This document shows, in pieces, positions 45,305-53,793 of a DNA stretch of 64,000 nt (the first letter of the stretch is position 1; each line of letters begins with the position of its first letter). The translations under genes were made by a program, and so were the position numbers. Under the pieces are notes generated by a model, which saw only the letters and a list, made by a program, of their open reading frames with translations, was not told the DNA's origin and searched no databases. Source of the stretch: Bacteroides sp. 519 (GTDB taxonomy: Bacteria > Bacteroidota > Bacteroidia > Bacteroidales > Bacteroidaceae). The stretch is from NCBI RefSeq assembly GCF_010500955.1, contig NZ_QVMJ01000008.1:1-64000 (forward strand), given 5' to 3'.

Positions 45305-46984
45305 TTATGCGTAGAAGAATAAAATCAGCAGCTGTGCTGATAACACACGTAAAAACATGGTTAACGGATAAACTGTTGCATAGCTCACTGCTGGGGCATC
45401 GTTTCCTGCTGTAGCATTTGAATAAGCTAATGCGGGAGGGTCGGTAGTACTACCTGCAATCAATCCCATCAGGGTGAAATAATTGAGTTTGAAGAAATAA
45501 CGACCAACAAAACCGATTATTAATAAAGGAATAGTGGTAATAAGGAATCCATAACCTATCCATGTGTATCCTCCTTTATTTACAATAGTATCAACAAACC
45601 CTTCACCGGCACTTAGGCCTACACATGCCAGAAATAGTGCAATACCTACTTCGCGTAGCATCAGGTTGGCGCTTAAAGTTGTATAAGTAATAAGCTTATA
45701 GCGATACCCAAAACGGCTTATCAATATGGCCACAATAAGCGGACCACCAGCTAATCCCAATTTTACAGGTTGAGGAATTCCGGGGAAAACAAACGGGATG
45801 CTTCCAAGAATCACTCCAAGGGTAATACCCAGAAATATAGTAACCAGATTAGGCTCATTCAGACGCTTTTGCGAGTTACCAAAAATTTCAGTTACTTTAT
45901 TTACAGCAACTTCACTACCTACAACAGTAAGTTTATCTCCTAACTGAAGAGTAAGGCTGCGGTTGGCTACCAAATCTACTCCCGAACGGTTTAACCGGGT
46001 TACATTTATACCATGCAGGCGGCGGAGTTGTAAATCACCAAGACGTTTACCATTTAGTTCGGAACGGGTAACAATAACCCTCCGGCTAATAAGTTCACTG
46101 TCGGTTGGTATCCATTGTTTGCGGTCCATTGAGATCTCTTCGCCAAAGAATGTTTTAATTGTTTCAATGTTCTGGTCGGTAGTAATTACAAATATCCTGT
46201 CGTTCTCGTGCAAGATTGAATTGGCATCAGCAATTTCAATTGTATGGTTTTCATTGTAATAAATGCGCGAGATAACAAACTCTAAACCTTCTAATAAAAC
46301 AGATACTTGTGCAATGGTTTTATTAAAGATAGCCGGATTCTTCACTATAAAAGAAATAGGAATGGCTCCATGTGATTGTTCCTGTTCCGACTCTTCAATC
46401 TGCTTATGCTCTTTTTCAAGGTTTACCCGGAAAAAATATCTTATAAGTAACATAGATAAGATGATGCCCACAACCCCTAGCGGATAAGCTACTGCGTAAC
46501 CAAGTGCAATGGTTTCATCGGGTTTTCCAAATATATCATTATAAGCTTGCTGTGCAGCTCCTAACCCTGGAGTATTTGTTACTGCTCCCGACATAATACC
46601 TGCCATGGTCGACATGGGGATGCCGGTTATAATATGGATAACGATTGTTGTGGCAACAGCCAGAAATACAATTCCGCAGGCTAGCATATTCAGTGTTATC
46701 CCACCTTTCTTGAAAGATGAGAAGAAACCTGGTCCTACTTGCATACCTACAGAGAAAACAAACAGAATTAACCCGAATTCTTTTAAAAAGTGTAGAAGTT
46801 CTCCATCAACGTGGAAACCGAAATGCCCGAGAAGGATTCCCATAAAAAGAACAAGTGTCACCCCAAGGGAGACACCGAATATTTTTATCTTTCCCAGTTG
46901 AATACCTACGGCAATCACTACTGCCAGTATGAGGATGGAGTGTGCTATTCCGTTTCCCCATAACAAATCATTTACCCAATTCAT
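45305..46984 (-). CDS. AspT/YidE/YbjL family putative transporter
   Basis: The 559-residue protein has two homologous membrane halves (about 1-175 and 375-559), each with the GSxTxxPxL-like motif ([22 protein letters not shown]). Two TrkA-C (RCK_C) domains lie between them (about 200-360). This is the AspT layout, an aspartate/alanine exchanger in lactobacilli; the YidE/YbjL substrate is unknown. It is read from the -7 box at 47049. Confidence 0.9.
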   Translation of the reverse strand: MNWVNDLLWGNGIAHSILILAVVIAVGIQLGKIKIFGVSLGVTLVLFMGILLGHFGFHVDGELLHFLKEFGLILFVFSVGMQVGPGFFSSFKKGGITLNMLACGIVFLAVATTIVIHIITGIPMSTMAGIMSGAVTNTPGLGAAQQAYNDIFGKPDETIALGYAVAYPLGVVGIILSMLLIRYFFRVNLEKEHKQIEESEQEQSHGAIPISFIVKNPAIFNKTIAQVSVLLEGLEFVISRIYYNENHTIEIADANSILHENDRIFVITTDQNIETIKTFFGEEISMDRKQWIPTDSELISRRVIVTRSELNGKRLGDLQLRRLHGINVTRLNRSGVDLVANRSLTLQLGDKLTVVGSEVAVNKVTEIFGNSQKRLNEPNLVTIFLGITLGVILGSIPFVFPGIPQPVKLGLAGGPLIVAILISRFGYRYKLITYTTLSANLMLREVGIALFLACVGLSAGEGFVDTIVNKGGYTWIGYGFLITTIPLLIIGFVGRYFFKLNYFTLMGLIAGSTTDPPALAYSNATAGNDAPAVSYATVYPLTMFLRVLSAQLLILFFYA

Positions 46985-47048
46985 TTTAAATTATATATTA
47001 TATTTTACAATTGAACCGTAAAACTGGTCCGTTTTCGTAAATCGGGCG

Positions 47049-47056
47049 CAAAGGTA
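47049..47056 (-). promoter_or_regulatory. Transporter -7 promoter box
   Basis: TACCTTTG on the minus strand lies 65 bp upstream of the ATG at 46984. Confidence 0.55.
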
Positions 47057-47092
47057 CGAATTAATAACTGAACAAACTTGTTTCGGGGGAGG

Positions 47093-47458
47093 TTATTTAT
47101 ATTTATATTGTTTATCTACTTGTGGTTCGCAGAGCCATGTATTGTTCCAACTTATAATCTCATACATTTTCTCTGGTCGCTGGCGACAGTCAAAAATAGT
47201 TGCTACTTTCACTATATCTTCTTCCAACCAGTAGACTATTTTGTAGTTGGGCACATCAACAAAGGTACGAAACCCTTGAGGAAATTCTCTGAGCATAGGT
47301 TCGGGATGTCCTAAATGAGGATGACTGCAAAGGGTTTCTACACATGACAAGATGCTTTCAAGAATATGGTCACCTGTCTGTGTGTTACCAATATTTATAT
47401 AATACTTCTCAATAGCATCCATGTCATCTTTCGACTGGGGAGAAAATCTGTAGGTCAT
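47093..47458 (-). CDS. RelE/ParE family toxin
   Basis: The 121-residue protein has the ParE pattern: FSPQSKDDMDAIEKYY, then HPHLGHPEP, REFPQGFRTF and YKIVYWLEEDIVKVATIFDCRQ with the terminal Arg. A C-terminal extension of about 20 residues (WNNTWLCEPQVDKQYKYK) exceeds the usual end. ParE toxins poison DNA gyrase; RelE toxins cut mRNA, and the pattern here is closer to ParE. Overlaps its antitoxin gene by 4 bp (ATGA). Confidence 0.85.
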   Translation of the reverse strand: MTYRFSPQSKDDMDAIEKYYINIGNTQTGDHILESILSCVETLCSHPHLGHPEPMLREFPQGFRTFVDVPNYKIVYWLEEDIVKVATIFDCRQRPEKMYEIISWNNTWLCEPQVDKQYKYK

Positions 47459-47763
47459 AATTGTCTTATCTCCTCCTCTTTCTTTCGTCTGGCTTCTATT
47501 CTTGCCCGTAATTGCTTTGCATACGTTGGGCCATCAATGAACAAACCATTCTTATCATCCTCTATTGCCTTAGCTGCAATCTTCTTCAATTGCTCTTCGT
47601 TTGGAGCATAAGGGTAGTTTGGAGATACTAAATGTGGAACCTTACCAGGTTCAAAACCCATGATGATAGCCTCATACTTTATGAGCTGTTTCTCATCATA
47701 TACTTCCTCTTCAAGGTAAGCTATAAGTTGAGCCTTGCGGGCTTGTAATTCTGCGTAGGTCAT
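47455..47763 (-). CDS. Antitoxin partner of the ParE-type toxin
   Basis: The 102-residue protein is very charged, with an N-terminal helical segment (MTYAELQARKAQLIAYLEEE) and a Lys/Arg/Glu-rich C-terminal helix (LRARIEARRKKEEEIRQL). It lacks a recognisable ribbon-helix-helix or Phd domain, so it is called by position: same operon, upstream, ATGA overlap and its own -7 box. It is probably the neutralising partner, of an uncommon type. Confidence 0.65.
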   Translation of the reverse strand: MTYAELQARKAQLIAYLEEEVYDEKQLIKYEAIIMGFEPGKVPHLVSPNYPYAPNEEQLKKIAAKAIEDDKNGLFIDGPTYAKQLRARIEARRKKEEEIRQL

Positions 47764-47786
47764 AATGTATATAATTAGGTATAGAA

Positions 47787-47794
47787 CAAAGATA
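47787..47794 (-). promoter_or_regulatory. -7 promoter box of the toxin-antitoxin pair
   Basis: TATCTTTG on the minus strand lies 23 bp upstream of the antitoxin ATG and just past the potD stop, so the pair can be read apart from pot genes. Confidence 0.6.
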
Positions 47795-47798
47795 ATAA

Positions 47799-49130
47799 TT
47801 ATTTGTTTCTCTTTCTTCGCCTTTGCATTTTTCGGCGTTTCTTTCTTTTATATTTCTGATAACGTTTGTAAATAACCCATACACCAAGAGCGCCAGCAAC
47901 AACAAAAATAAGAATAGTAATTCCAACTCCCAGGTTATCACCTTTTACTCTGGACCAGATAGCCAGTACTTCCTCTGTTTTATCACCAAAGTCACGGATC
48001 ATGGCACACCGTTCTATAACAGCTTTATCCGGATACTGGATTCTATCAACCTGAACGCTTTCGGCTCCTGAGCCAAACAGATAGCTTAAGTCGGAATGAT
48101 AATCTAATGTTGTATCTATTTTCTCTTCAAGAACTTCGGGAGTAGCTATTGAACTAACATAACCAATTTCGTCCATATTGCGCAGTGCAATATCCGACCG
48201 GCACAGGAAGTTAATAAAGTAACTGGCTGCTTTGCGGTTACGGGCGTACTTGGGAATAACCCAGCCATCGTACCAGATATTACTTCCTTCGATAGGAACA
48301 ACGTAATCCAGTTCAACGTCTACGGTTTCGGCTTCTTCAATAGCCCATACAGCATCACCACTCCAGGTCATATTAATCCAGGCTTTGTTTTTGGTCATCA
48401 TCTCTTTACCAAAGTCGGCTTCCCAACCAGCAATGTTGGGTTTTAGTGCTTTCAGGTATTCTTCGGCAAGTGCCATTGCACGGGGAGAGTAATCGTTCAT
48501 AAGATCCTCAACTGTTGTTGTGCCTTCTTTCAATTCCTGGGCATGAGCATATATTACTGCAGTTCCATAAGCATCGCGGTAGCTTTCTTTCATTAATATT
48601 TTTCCTGCATATTTAGCATCCCACAGGCACGACCATGATGAAGCATCTTCTTCGGGAACATATTTAGTGTTATATAAAACCCCTGCTGTTCCCCACATGT
48701 AACATACTGCATAATTGTTAGCATCTCTTCCGGGCTGACTAAGCTTATGCATTTCGTTCCGGATATATGGAGCTACATTACCAAGATAGTTCGGAGTATT
48801 TACAAATACCGTATCTATTGGCAATAATAAATCTTTTTTCAGCATTCGCTCAATTATATATTCCGACGGGCAAACCACGTCGAAGTCTTCGTGCCCACGT
48901 TCTATTTTGGTGAGCATTACCTCGTTAATGTCGAATGTTTGATATATAATACGAATATCTTCGCCTGTAGCTTCTTTATAGTATTCTTTGAATTCATCAA
49001 GAACACTATTATCAATATAATCCGCCCAGTTATATATTTTCAGGATCTTATCGCGTGAACCCTGGGAGTTATAGCAGCTTGTAAGTAAGAAGGCTGCCCA
49101 AATGATATATACATATTTTTTTATAGACAT
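47799..49130 (-). CDS. potD: Spermidine/putrescine ABC transporter substrate-binding protein
   Basis: The 443-residue protein has a lipobox (AAFLLTSC) at about residue 17 and a PotD-like solute-binding domain (ILKIYNWADYIDNSVLDEF at the start, AYGTAVIYAHA and WINMTWSGDAVWAIEEA later). Unusually, a second membrane segment (about 405-425, VGITILIFVVAGALGVWVIY) and a highly basic tail (KRKKRRKMQRRRKRNK) end the protein, so it is anchored at both ends. The ATG at 49130 begins the signal; an ATG at 49190 overlaps potC as ATGA but would add 20 residues before the signal. Confidence 0.9.
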   Translation of the reverse strand: MSIKKYVYIIWAAFLLTSCYNSQGSRDKILKIYNWADYIDNSVLDEFKEYYKEATGEDIRIIYQTFDINEVMLTKIERGHEDFDVVCPSEYIIERMLKKDLLLPIDTVFVNTPNYLGNVAPYIRNEMHKLSQPGRDANNYAVCYMWGTAGVLYNTKYVPEEDASSWSCLWDAKYAGKILMKESYRDAYGTAVIYAHAQELKEGTTTVEDLMNDYSPRAMALAEEYLKALKPNIAGWEADFGKEMMTKNKAWINMTWSGDAVWAIEEAETVDVELDYVVPIEGSNIWYDGWVIPKYARNRKAASYFINFLCRSDIALRNMDEIGYVSSIATPEVLEEKIDTTLDYHSDLSYLFGSGAESVQVDRIQYPDKAVIERCAMIRDFGDKTEEVLAIWSRVKGDNLGVGITILIFVVAGALGVWVIYKRYQKYKRKKRRKMQRRRKRNK

Positions 49131-49186
49131 AGAACAGTTATTTATAAAACATCTTATTTGCCGCATGGAAACCTGGCCGCGGTGCT

Positions 49187-49975
49187 TCATCGCCTTTGCT
49201 TTTCTGCCCGTTTATTTATAACAATCAACAAAGCTAATACTGTAACAAATATAATTGTTGATAAAGGCCGGAGTTCAGGAGTAAGTCCACCTTTGCGCGC
49301 ATCCGTATAAATATAGGTAGATAATGTTTCCAATCCTTCGTTGCCAATGGTGAATACAGTTACCACAAAATCATCAATAGATAAAGTGATGGCAAGAATA
49401 AACCCACTGATCATTCCCGGACGTATTTCGGGGAAGATTACTTTGCGTAAAGCCTGCATGGGGGTAGCACCCAAATCAAGTGCAGCTTCATACAAATTAG
49501 GATTCATCTGCTTTAATCTTGGAAGAACACTCAATACCACATACGGAGTACAAAAAGTTATATGTGCCAACACAACAGTAGTGTAGCCTTGCGATATACC
49601 TAAAGAAACAAATAACAGGAACAGCGAAATACCTGTTATAATATCCCCGTTAAGAATAGGAATACTGTTTACAAACCCAATAGCTTTCTGTGATCTGGTT
49701 CTCAGGTTAAAGATGCCGATAGCTGCAATACTTCCCAGTATAGTTGATGCTGTAGCAGCAATTAAAGCTATGCTGACTGTATTAAGCAATGCATTCATCA
49801 GTGAGTGATGCGAACCTGATGTAAACAACGAAGTATAAAGTTTAGTAGAAAACCCTGTCCAGTTACCCAGTACTTTCGATTCTGTGAACGAAAATATAAC
49901 AATAATGATGATGGGTGCATAAAGCATTAATAGCAACAACCACAGATACCCTCTGGCTAATATCCTGTTTACCAT
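49187..49975 (-). CDS. potC: Spermidine/putrescine ABC transporter permease PotC
   Basis: The 262-residue permease has about six membrane spans and the EAA loop (EAALDLGATPMQALRKVIFP). It pairs with PotB to form the channel of the polyamine importer. Overlaps potB by a few bases and potD's upstream ATG by four. Confidence 0.95.
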   Translation of the reverse strand: MVNRILARGYLWLLLLMLYAPIIIIVIFSFTESKVLGNWTGFSTKLYTSLFTSGSHHSLMNALLNTVSIALIAATASTILGSIAAIGIFNLRTRSQKAIGFVNSIPILNGDIITGISLFLLFVSLGISQGYTTVVLAHITFCTPYVVLSVLPRLKQMNPNLYEAALDLGATPMQALRKVIFPEIRPGMISGFILAITLSIDDFVVTVFTIGNEGLETLSTYIYTDARKGGLTPELRPLSTIIFVTVLALLIVINKRAEKQRR

Positions 49976-50760
49976 AATCCACCTCCTTCGTTTGAAGTAT
50001 CCTTATCATCCGAGAACAATGAAGTTACCGCAATCAGCAACAACATAATAAGCGAAAGAGCCGCTCCGTAATTCCACATACTGTTGTTTATATTCTCTTG
50101 TATGGTAGTACCGAATAGTTTAATATTATTCATTGTCAGCAACTCGGCAATAGCAAAGGTTGATATGGTGGGCATAAAAACCATCATAATACCACTTACT
50201 ACTCCTGGCATTGACAGCGGAAGAACAGTTTTGGTAAATACCTGAAAAGGCGTAGCTCCTAAATCCTGTGCAGCTTCAATATAACTTTTGTCCATCTTTT
50301 TTAGTGTATTGTAGATGGGATAGATCATAAACGGAAGGAAATTATATATCATACCGAAGATTAAAGCACCCTCACCGAGCGGGAGATGCAAAAAGTCGAA
50401 TAATGCCACAGTTGCCAGCGTACGTACCAAAATGTTTACCCACATTGGCAATATGAAGAGTACAACCATTGTGTACGACTTGTTAAACTTAGTATTACTC
50501 AATATCCAAGCCGCAGGATATCCCAGTAATATACATGCAAATGTAGTAATAATGGCAATCCCTATAGAGTAAACAAAAGTATTTACAGCTTCGGGATGCT
50601 GGAAGAATTTCACAAAGTTACCCAGTGTTATATGCCCACTTTCGTCGGTAAAAGCATACACTACAATAAGTATAAGTGGGATAACCACAAATATCGCCGA
50701 AAAGATAATATAAGGCAGAGCCCAACTTTTACGCGAAGATAAATATGTCGATAATCTCAT
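49969..50760 (-). CDS. potB: Spermidine/putrescine ABC transporter permease PotB
   Basis: The 263-residue permease has six spans and the EAA loop (EAAQDLGATPFQVFTKTVLP). Overlaps potC by 7 bp, so the two are coupled. The gap to potA holds a perfect inverted repeat (50781-50861). Confidence 0.95.
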   Translation of the reverse strand: MRLSTYLSSRKSWALPYIIFSAIFVVIPLILIVVYAFTDESGHITLGNFVKFFQHPEAVNTFVYSIGIAIITTFACILLGYPAAWILSNTKFNKSYTMVVLFILPMWVNILVRTLATVALFDFLHLPLGEGALIFGMIYNFLPFMIYPIYNTLKKMDKSYIEAAQDLGATPFQVFTKTVLPLSMPGVVSGIMMVFMPTISTFAIAELLTMNNIKLFGTTIQENINNSMWNYGAALSLIMLLLIAVTSLFSDDKDTSNEGGGLW

Positions 50761-50780
50761 TTATTGTATTATTAATGGTA

Positions 50781-50861
50781 GAACACAGAGACACAGAGGC
50801 ACAGAGACTTTATAAGTGAAGCAAAAAATAAAAAACTCTGTGCCTCTGTGTCTCTGTGTTC
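50781..50861. repeat. Iterated-word inverted repeat, CACAGAG family, perfect 26-bp arms
   Basis: The arms 50781-50806 and 50836-50861 are perfect complements made of ACACAGAG/GCACAGAG words. It fills the potA-potB gap and probably tunes relative expression within the operon. Confidence 0.95.
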
Positions 50862-50865
50862 AAAA

Positions 50866-52251
50866 TTAATTCTTATCAATTTTCAATTTAATATATTCCG
50901 GAAGAATAGTAATACCAATACGGTCGCCATCATCCCAAACATCTTGGGTATCAACATATACATCCTCATTCCAGTCCGAGATTACGGTCAGGTGATAATG
51001 GTCGCCTTTATAAAGGATGAATTTTACTTCTCCCGTTAGTGTTCCGTCTTCCTCATTGTCCTGTAAGATAATTCTGTTGAAATCAACTTCCACAGTAACC
51101 TCACTTCCCGGTTCGATATCTTTTACAGGTAAACACTCGAACGAACTACCCAGAAACTCTACATGTGTTTCATCAATCAGTTTCCCCTGGAATGTATTGG
51201 TTGTTCTTTCTTTCTTCATTATATGTATGTCGAATGGCTTAACAAGCAATCCTACAGTTTGACCTACATTGAACTGGTGATAATCCTGCACCAGAATTTC
51301 GTAACCGTTAGTAAGTACAGTCATTTCATAATGTACCCCTTTAAAGATAGAGGATTGTACTGTTCCGGTTAGTTGGGCCAGATCGGAAACAGGGAAGATA
51401 TAAACATCTTCCGGACGAATCACCACATCAACCGGTACATTTTCACCAAAACCTTCGTCAACACACTCGAACTCGGTGCCACAGAATCGTACCAGTTTAT
51501 CCTTGATCATGGTTCCGTTAAGAATATTACTTTCGCCAATAAAATCGGCAACGAACGAGTTAATAGGCTCATTATATATATCGGTGGGACCGCCAATTTG
51601 TTGTATGCGGCCTTCGCTCATAACCACAATGGTATCGCTCAACGTTAATGCCTCTTCCTGGTCGTGAGTTACATATACAAACGTAATTCCAAGGTTTTTG
51701 TGCATTTCGCGAAGCTCCATCTGCATATCCTTACGCATTTTCAGGTCGAGTGCAGCCAGAGGTTCGTCCAATAATAATACTTTTGGCTCGTTAATAATAG
51801 CTCGGGCAATGGCTACACGTTGTTGCTGACCACCAGAAAGGGTATCTACATCGCGGTCTTCGTAATCCGTCATGCCTACCATTTTCAAGGCAGCCCTCAT
51901 TTTCTTTTCAATTTCCTGCTTAGGTGTTTTTTTTAGTTTCAGGCCGAATGCAATGTTATCATACACATTGAGGTGAGGAAACAATGCGTATTTCTGGAAT
52001 ACAGTGTTTACCGGACGTTTATGAGGTGGTACTTGCGTAATTTCTTTTCCATTAATCTTTATTTCTCCTTCCGAAGCACTGAGAAACCCGGCAATGATTC
52101 GTAACAGGGTGGTTTTTCCGCATCCCGATGGTCCGAGAAGGGTAATAAACTCTCCCCTTTTTACTTTTAACGAAACATTATCCAAAGCAGTTTTCTCTCC
52201 AAAAAACTTCGATATGTTGTTTACCTCAATAATGTAGTTATTCTCTTGCAT
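50866..52251 (-). CDS. potA: Spermidine/putrescine ABC transporter ATPase, duplicated TOBE domain
   Basis: The 461-residue ATPase is about 80 residues longer than usual PotA. The N-terminal ABC domain has Walker [11 protein letters not shown], signature [12 protein letters not shown], Walker [12 protein letters not shown] and switch His in YVTHDQEE. The C-terminal part shows two tandem TOBE-like modules (about 270-365 and 370-461; compare [14 protein letters not shown] with [15 protein letters not shown]). The start could also be the ATG at 52257. The operon order is potA-potB-potC-potD. Confidence 0.93.
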   Translation of the reverse strand: MQENNYIIEVNNISKFFGEKTALDNVSLKVKRGEFITLLGPSGCGKTTLLRIIAGFLSASEGEIKINGKEITQVPPHKRPVNTVFQKYALFPHLNVYDNIAFGLKLKKTPKQEIEKKMRAALKMVGMTDYEDRDVDTLSGGQQQRVAIARAIINEPKVLLLDEPLAALDLKMRKDMQMELREMHKNLGITFVYVTHDQEEALTLSDTIVVMSEGRIQQIGGPTDIYNEPINSFVADFIGESNILNGTMIKDKLVRFCGTEFECVDEGFGENVPVDVVIRPEDVYIFPVSDLAQLTGTVQSSIFKGVHYEMTVLTNGYEILVQDYHQFNVGQTVGLLVKPFDIHIMKKERTTNTFQGKLIDETHVEFLGSSFECLPVKDIEPGSEVTVEVDFNRIILQDNEEDGTLTGEVKFILYKGDHYHLTVISDWNEDVYVDTQDVWDDGDRIGITILPEYIKLKIDKN

Positions 52252-52272
52252 ATTCATTTGAAATTTGACGGG

Positions 52273-52280
52273 CAAATATA
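52273..52280 (-). promoter_or_regulatory. potA -7 promoter box
   Basis: TATATTTG on the minus strand lies 21 bp upstream of the potA ATG. Phased array 4 begins 12 bp further upstream. Confidence 0.65.
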
Positions 52281-52292
52281 CGTAATTTTAGG

Positions 52293-52380
52293 ACAAAAGT
52301 ATCACTACTAAGACACTTTTGTACCACAAGCGTGGTACTTTTGTACCATAGGCATGATACAAAGTACACAGAGAATACAT
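52293..52380. repeat. Phased array 4: four words at exact 22-bp spacing between divergent promoters
   Basis: Related words ACAAAAGTATCA, ACTTTTGTACCA, ACTTTTGTACCA and ACAAAGTACACA start at 52293, 52315, 52337 and 52359. The outer two read as near-inversions of the inner pair. The array spans precisely the interval between the potA and winged-helix gene -7 boxes, where their upstream elements should lie. Confidence 0.85.
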
Positions 52381-52399
52381 CTATTTCAAACAAAAACAC

Positions 52400-52407
52400 T
52401 ACATTTG
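52400..52407 (+). promoter_or_regulatory. -7 promoter box of the winged-helix gene
   Basis: TACATTTG lies 21 bp upstream of the ATG at 52429. Confidence 0.65.
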
Positions 52408-52428
52408 TAATGCTTTTACAACCAATAT

Positions 52429-53223
52429 ATGAAAAAAATAGATCCAAACATTCCCGAAATCCCATTATGCACAAATGTTATAAGATTGCAATCTTATCTA
52501 CTAGCACCTGATGAACTTATTTTGTTTGATTGGTTTATTGTTAAGCAATTCTCATTCCATTATAAAGAATTCCATTACTCACAAGCTCGGATTGAAAAAG
52601 AAACCCGGATAAAACGGAGCCGGCAAGATATGATCATCAGCAAATTTCATGAATTGGAATTTTTAACTACCGAAGTCAAAGACAACAAAGAAACAAAAGG
52701 CCGGGTGAGATATTTTAAAATAGACTTTGAAATATTAGCGGATAAATTTATTTTGAGTAAGATTATTAATTCGGAACATGAAATATTCAGGGCTTTTATG
52801 AAATATATGAAATATCATGCTGCTGAACAGAAAAAAAAGACCAAACATAAAAAAGAAGAAGAGTTTAGTAAATATGCAGGTCATGCAATATATCACCTGT
52901 TGAATGAAGTTTATGATAAACGACGGGTTATGTATAATGAGGGTAAGTTGACAAGTGAAAAACCGAAAAGAGCAAAAGCAGCTACACAATTGCAAAAAAA
53001 TAAACCCATCTTGAAAAAAATGGCAAAGCTTACCGATAACTATAGTGAGCGTGCCATTGAACACGCATTTATCGCATATACGGATTCTGTGTTTAGAGAA
53101 GAAATTAAACCAAATAATTTCATGAATTATTTTTTATCCTACGACAGTAGTATTGAGTCATTTGGGGTGTTTGAAAATTGCTTAAATAACTTTAACTTGA
53201 ATTATAGTTATAAAACTGAATAA
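52429..53223 (+). CDS. Winged-helix protein, RepA-initiator-like
   Basis: The 264-residue soluble protein has, at about 20-105, a helix-turn-helix and wing pattern (HYSQARIEKETRIKRSRQDM, then LTTEVKDNKETKGRVRYFKI), like N-terminal domains of plasmid/phage replication initiators or MarR-type factors. A basic helical middle (about 130-190) and a DnaD-like C-terminal part (AFIAYTDSVFREEIKPNNFMNYFLS) follow. I do not recognise a named family. It is flanked by phased 22-bp arrays on both sides, as an initiator with iterons or a self-regulating factor would be. No plasmid or phage genes surround it. Confidence 0.6.
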   Translation: MKKIDPNIPEIPLCTNVIRLQSYLLAPDELILFDWFIVKQFSFHYKEFHYSQARIEKETRIKRSRQDMIISKFHELEFLTTEVKDNKETKGRVRYFKIDFEILADKFILSKIINSEHEIFRAFMKYMKYHAAEQKKKTKHKKEEEFSKYAGHAIYHLLNEVYDKRRVMYNEGKLTSEKPKRAKAATQLQKNKPILKKMAKLTDNYSERAIEHAFIAYTDSVFREEIKPNNFMNYFLSYDSSIESFGVFENCLNNFNLNYSYKTE

Positions 53224-53225
53224 AA

Positions 53226-53276
53226 AAACTCTCACTCTGTCGAAAAAATATTTTTCGACTATATCAGAGTGAGTTT
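53226..53276 (+). terminator. Terminator after the winged-helix gene
   Basis: The stem AAACTCTCACTCTG/CAGAGTGAGTTTT (imperfect) has an internal GTCGAAAAA/TTTTTCGAC hairpin and T-rich flanks. Confidence 0.8.
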
Positions 53277-53319
53277 TAATTTAATAAACTTTCTATATAA
53301 TAATTTATATTATTCTTTT

Positions 53320-53458
53320 GTGTGTTGAAATTAACAAGACCTATTGCTGATTTCAACATGTATATCTGCTGAATTTAGCATATCGTTTGTTGTTTTCTAC
53401 AAATGAAATAATTCATTTACTTAATTCTACAAATGAAATCATGTATCATTAGAAAACA
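53320..53458. repeat. Nested dyads and a 30-bp direct repeat
   Basis: GTTGAAAT (about 53323) pairs with ATTTCAAC (about 53350). TGTTTTCTA (53391) pairs with TAGAAAACA (53450-53458). Inside the latter, TTCTACAAATGAAAT occurs at 53395 and 53425, 30 bp apart. Together with array 3 these fill the 570-bp gap after the winged-helix gene. Confidence 0.7.
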
Positions 53459-53468
53459 CATAGCCCCG

Positions 53469-53711
53469 AAGTCCGGACTTTTACATAGAAAAGTCCAGAC
53501 TTTTCCACAGAGAGCTCCAGACTTTTCCAGAGGAAAGTACCTACTTACTGTTCTTTAAGTTATTCCAAAGAGTAAGTTAAGCTTTTCTTAAGAGTAACTT
53601 AACTTTCTTACTTATAAAAACTTAACTTTCTTACCTGTAAAAACTTAACTTATTCCAAAAAGAAACTTAACTTACTCTTGAGGAGGGCTGTTAAGTTCTT
53701 TAGTCATAGCC
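53469..53711. repeat. Phased array 3: about eleven AAGT/AACTT-led units at 22-23 bp spacing
   Basis: Unit starts are 53469, 53491, 53513, 53535, 53557, 53579, 53601, 53624, 53647, 53669 and 53693. Early units carry AAGTCCGGACTT/AAGTCCAGACTT palindromes; later units join as AACTTAACTT, with TTCTTAC or TATTCC following. The early type resembles the AATAGTCCAGAGTTTCC unit of array 2. It ends about 45 bp upstream of the tlpA-type promoter box. Confidence 0.92.
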
Positions 53712-53756
53712 TGATGATAACAAATGCAACACAGCAATTTTCTTGAAAAAATAGAT

Positions 53757-53764
53757 TATCTTTG
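53757..53764 (+). promoter_or_regulatory. -7 promoter box of the TlpA-like gene
   Basis: TATCTTTG lies 29 bp upstream of the ATG at 53794 and rules out the frame's upstream start at 53764. Confidence 0.65.
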
Positions 53765-53793
53765 TGCTTATATATTCATCTAATTTACAAAAT

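Noticed and set aside
52429..53711. Integrated plasmid origin
   Set aside because: The RepA-like gene and iteron-like repeats fit, but no partition, mobilisation or other plasmid genes are present and similar arrays occur elsewhere, so I kept it as a hypothesis only.
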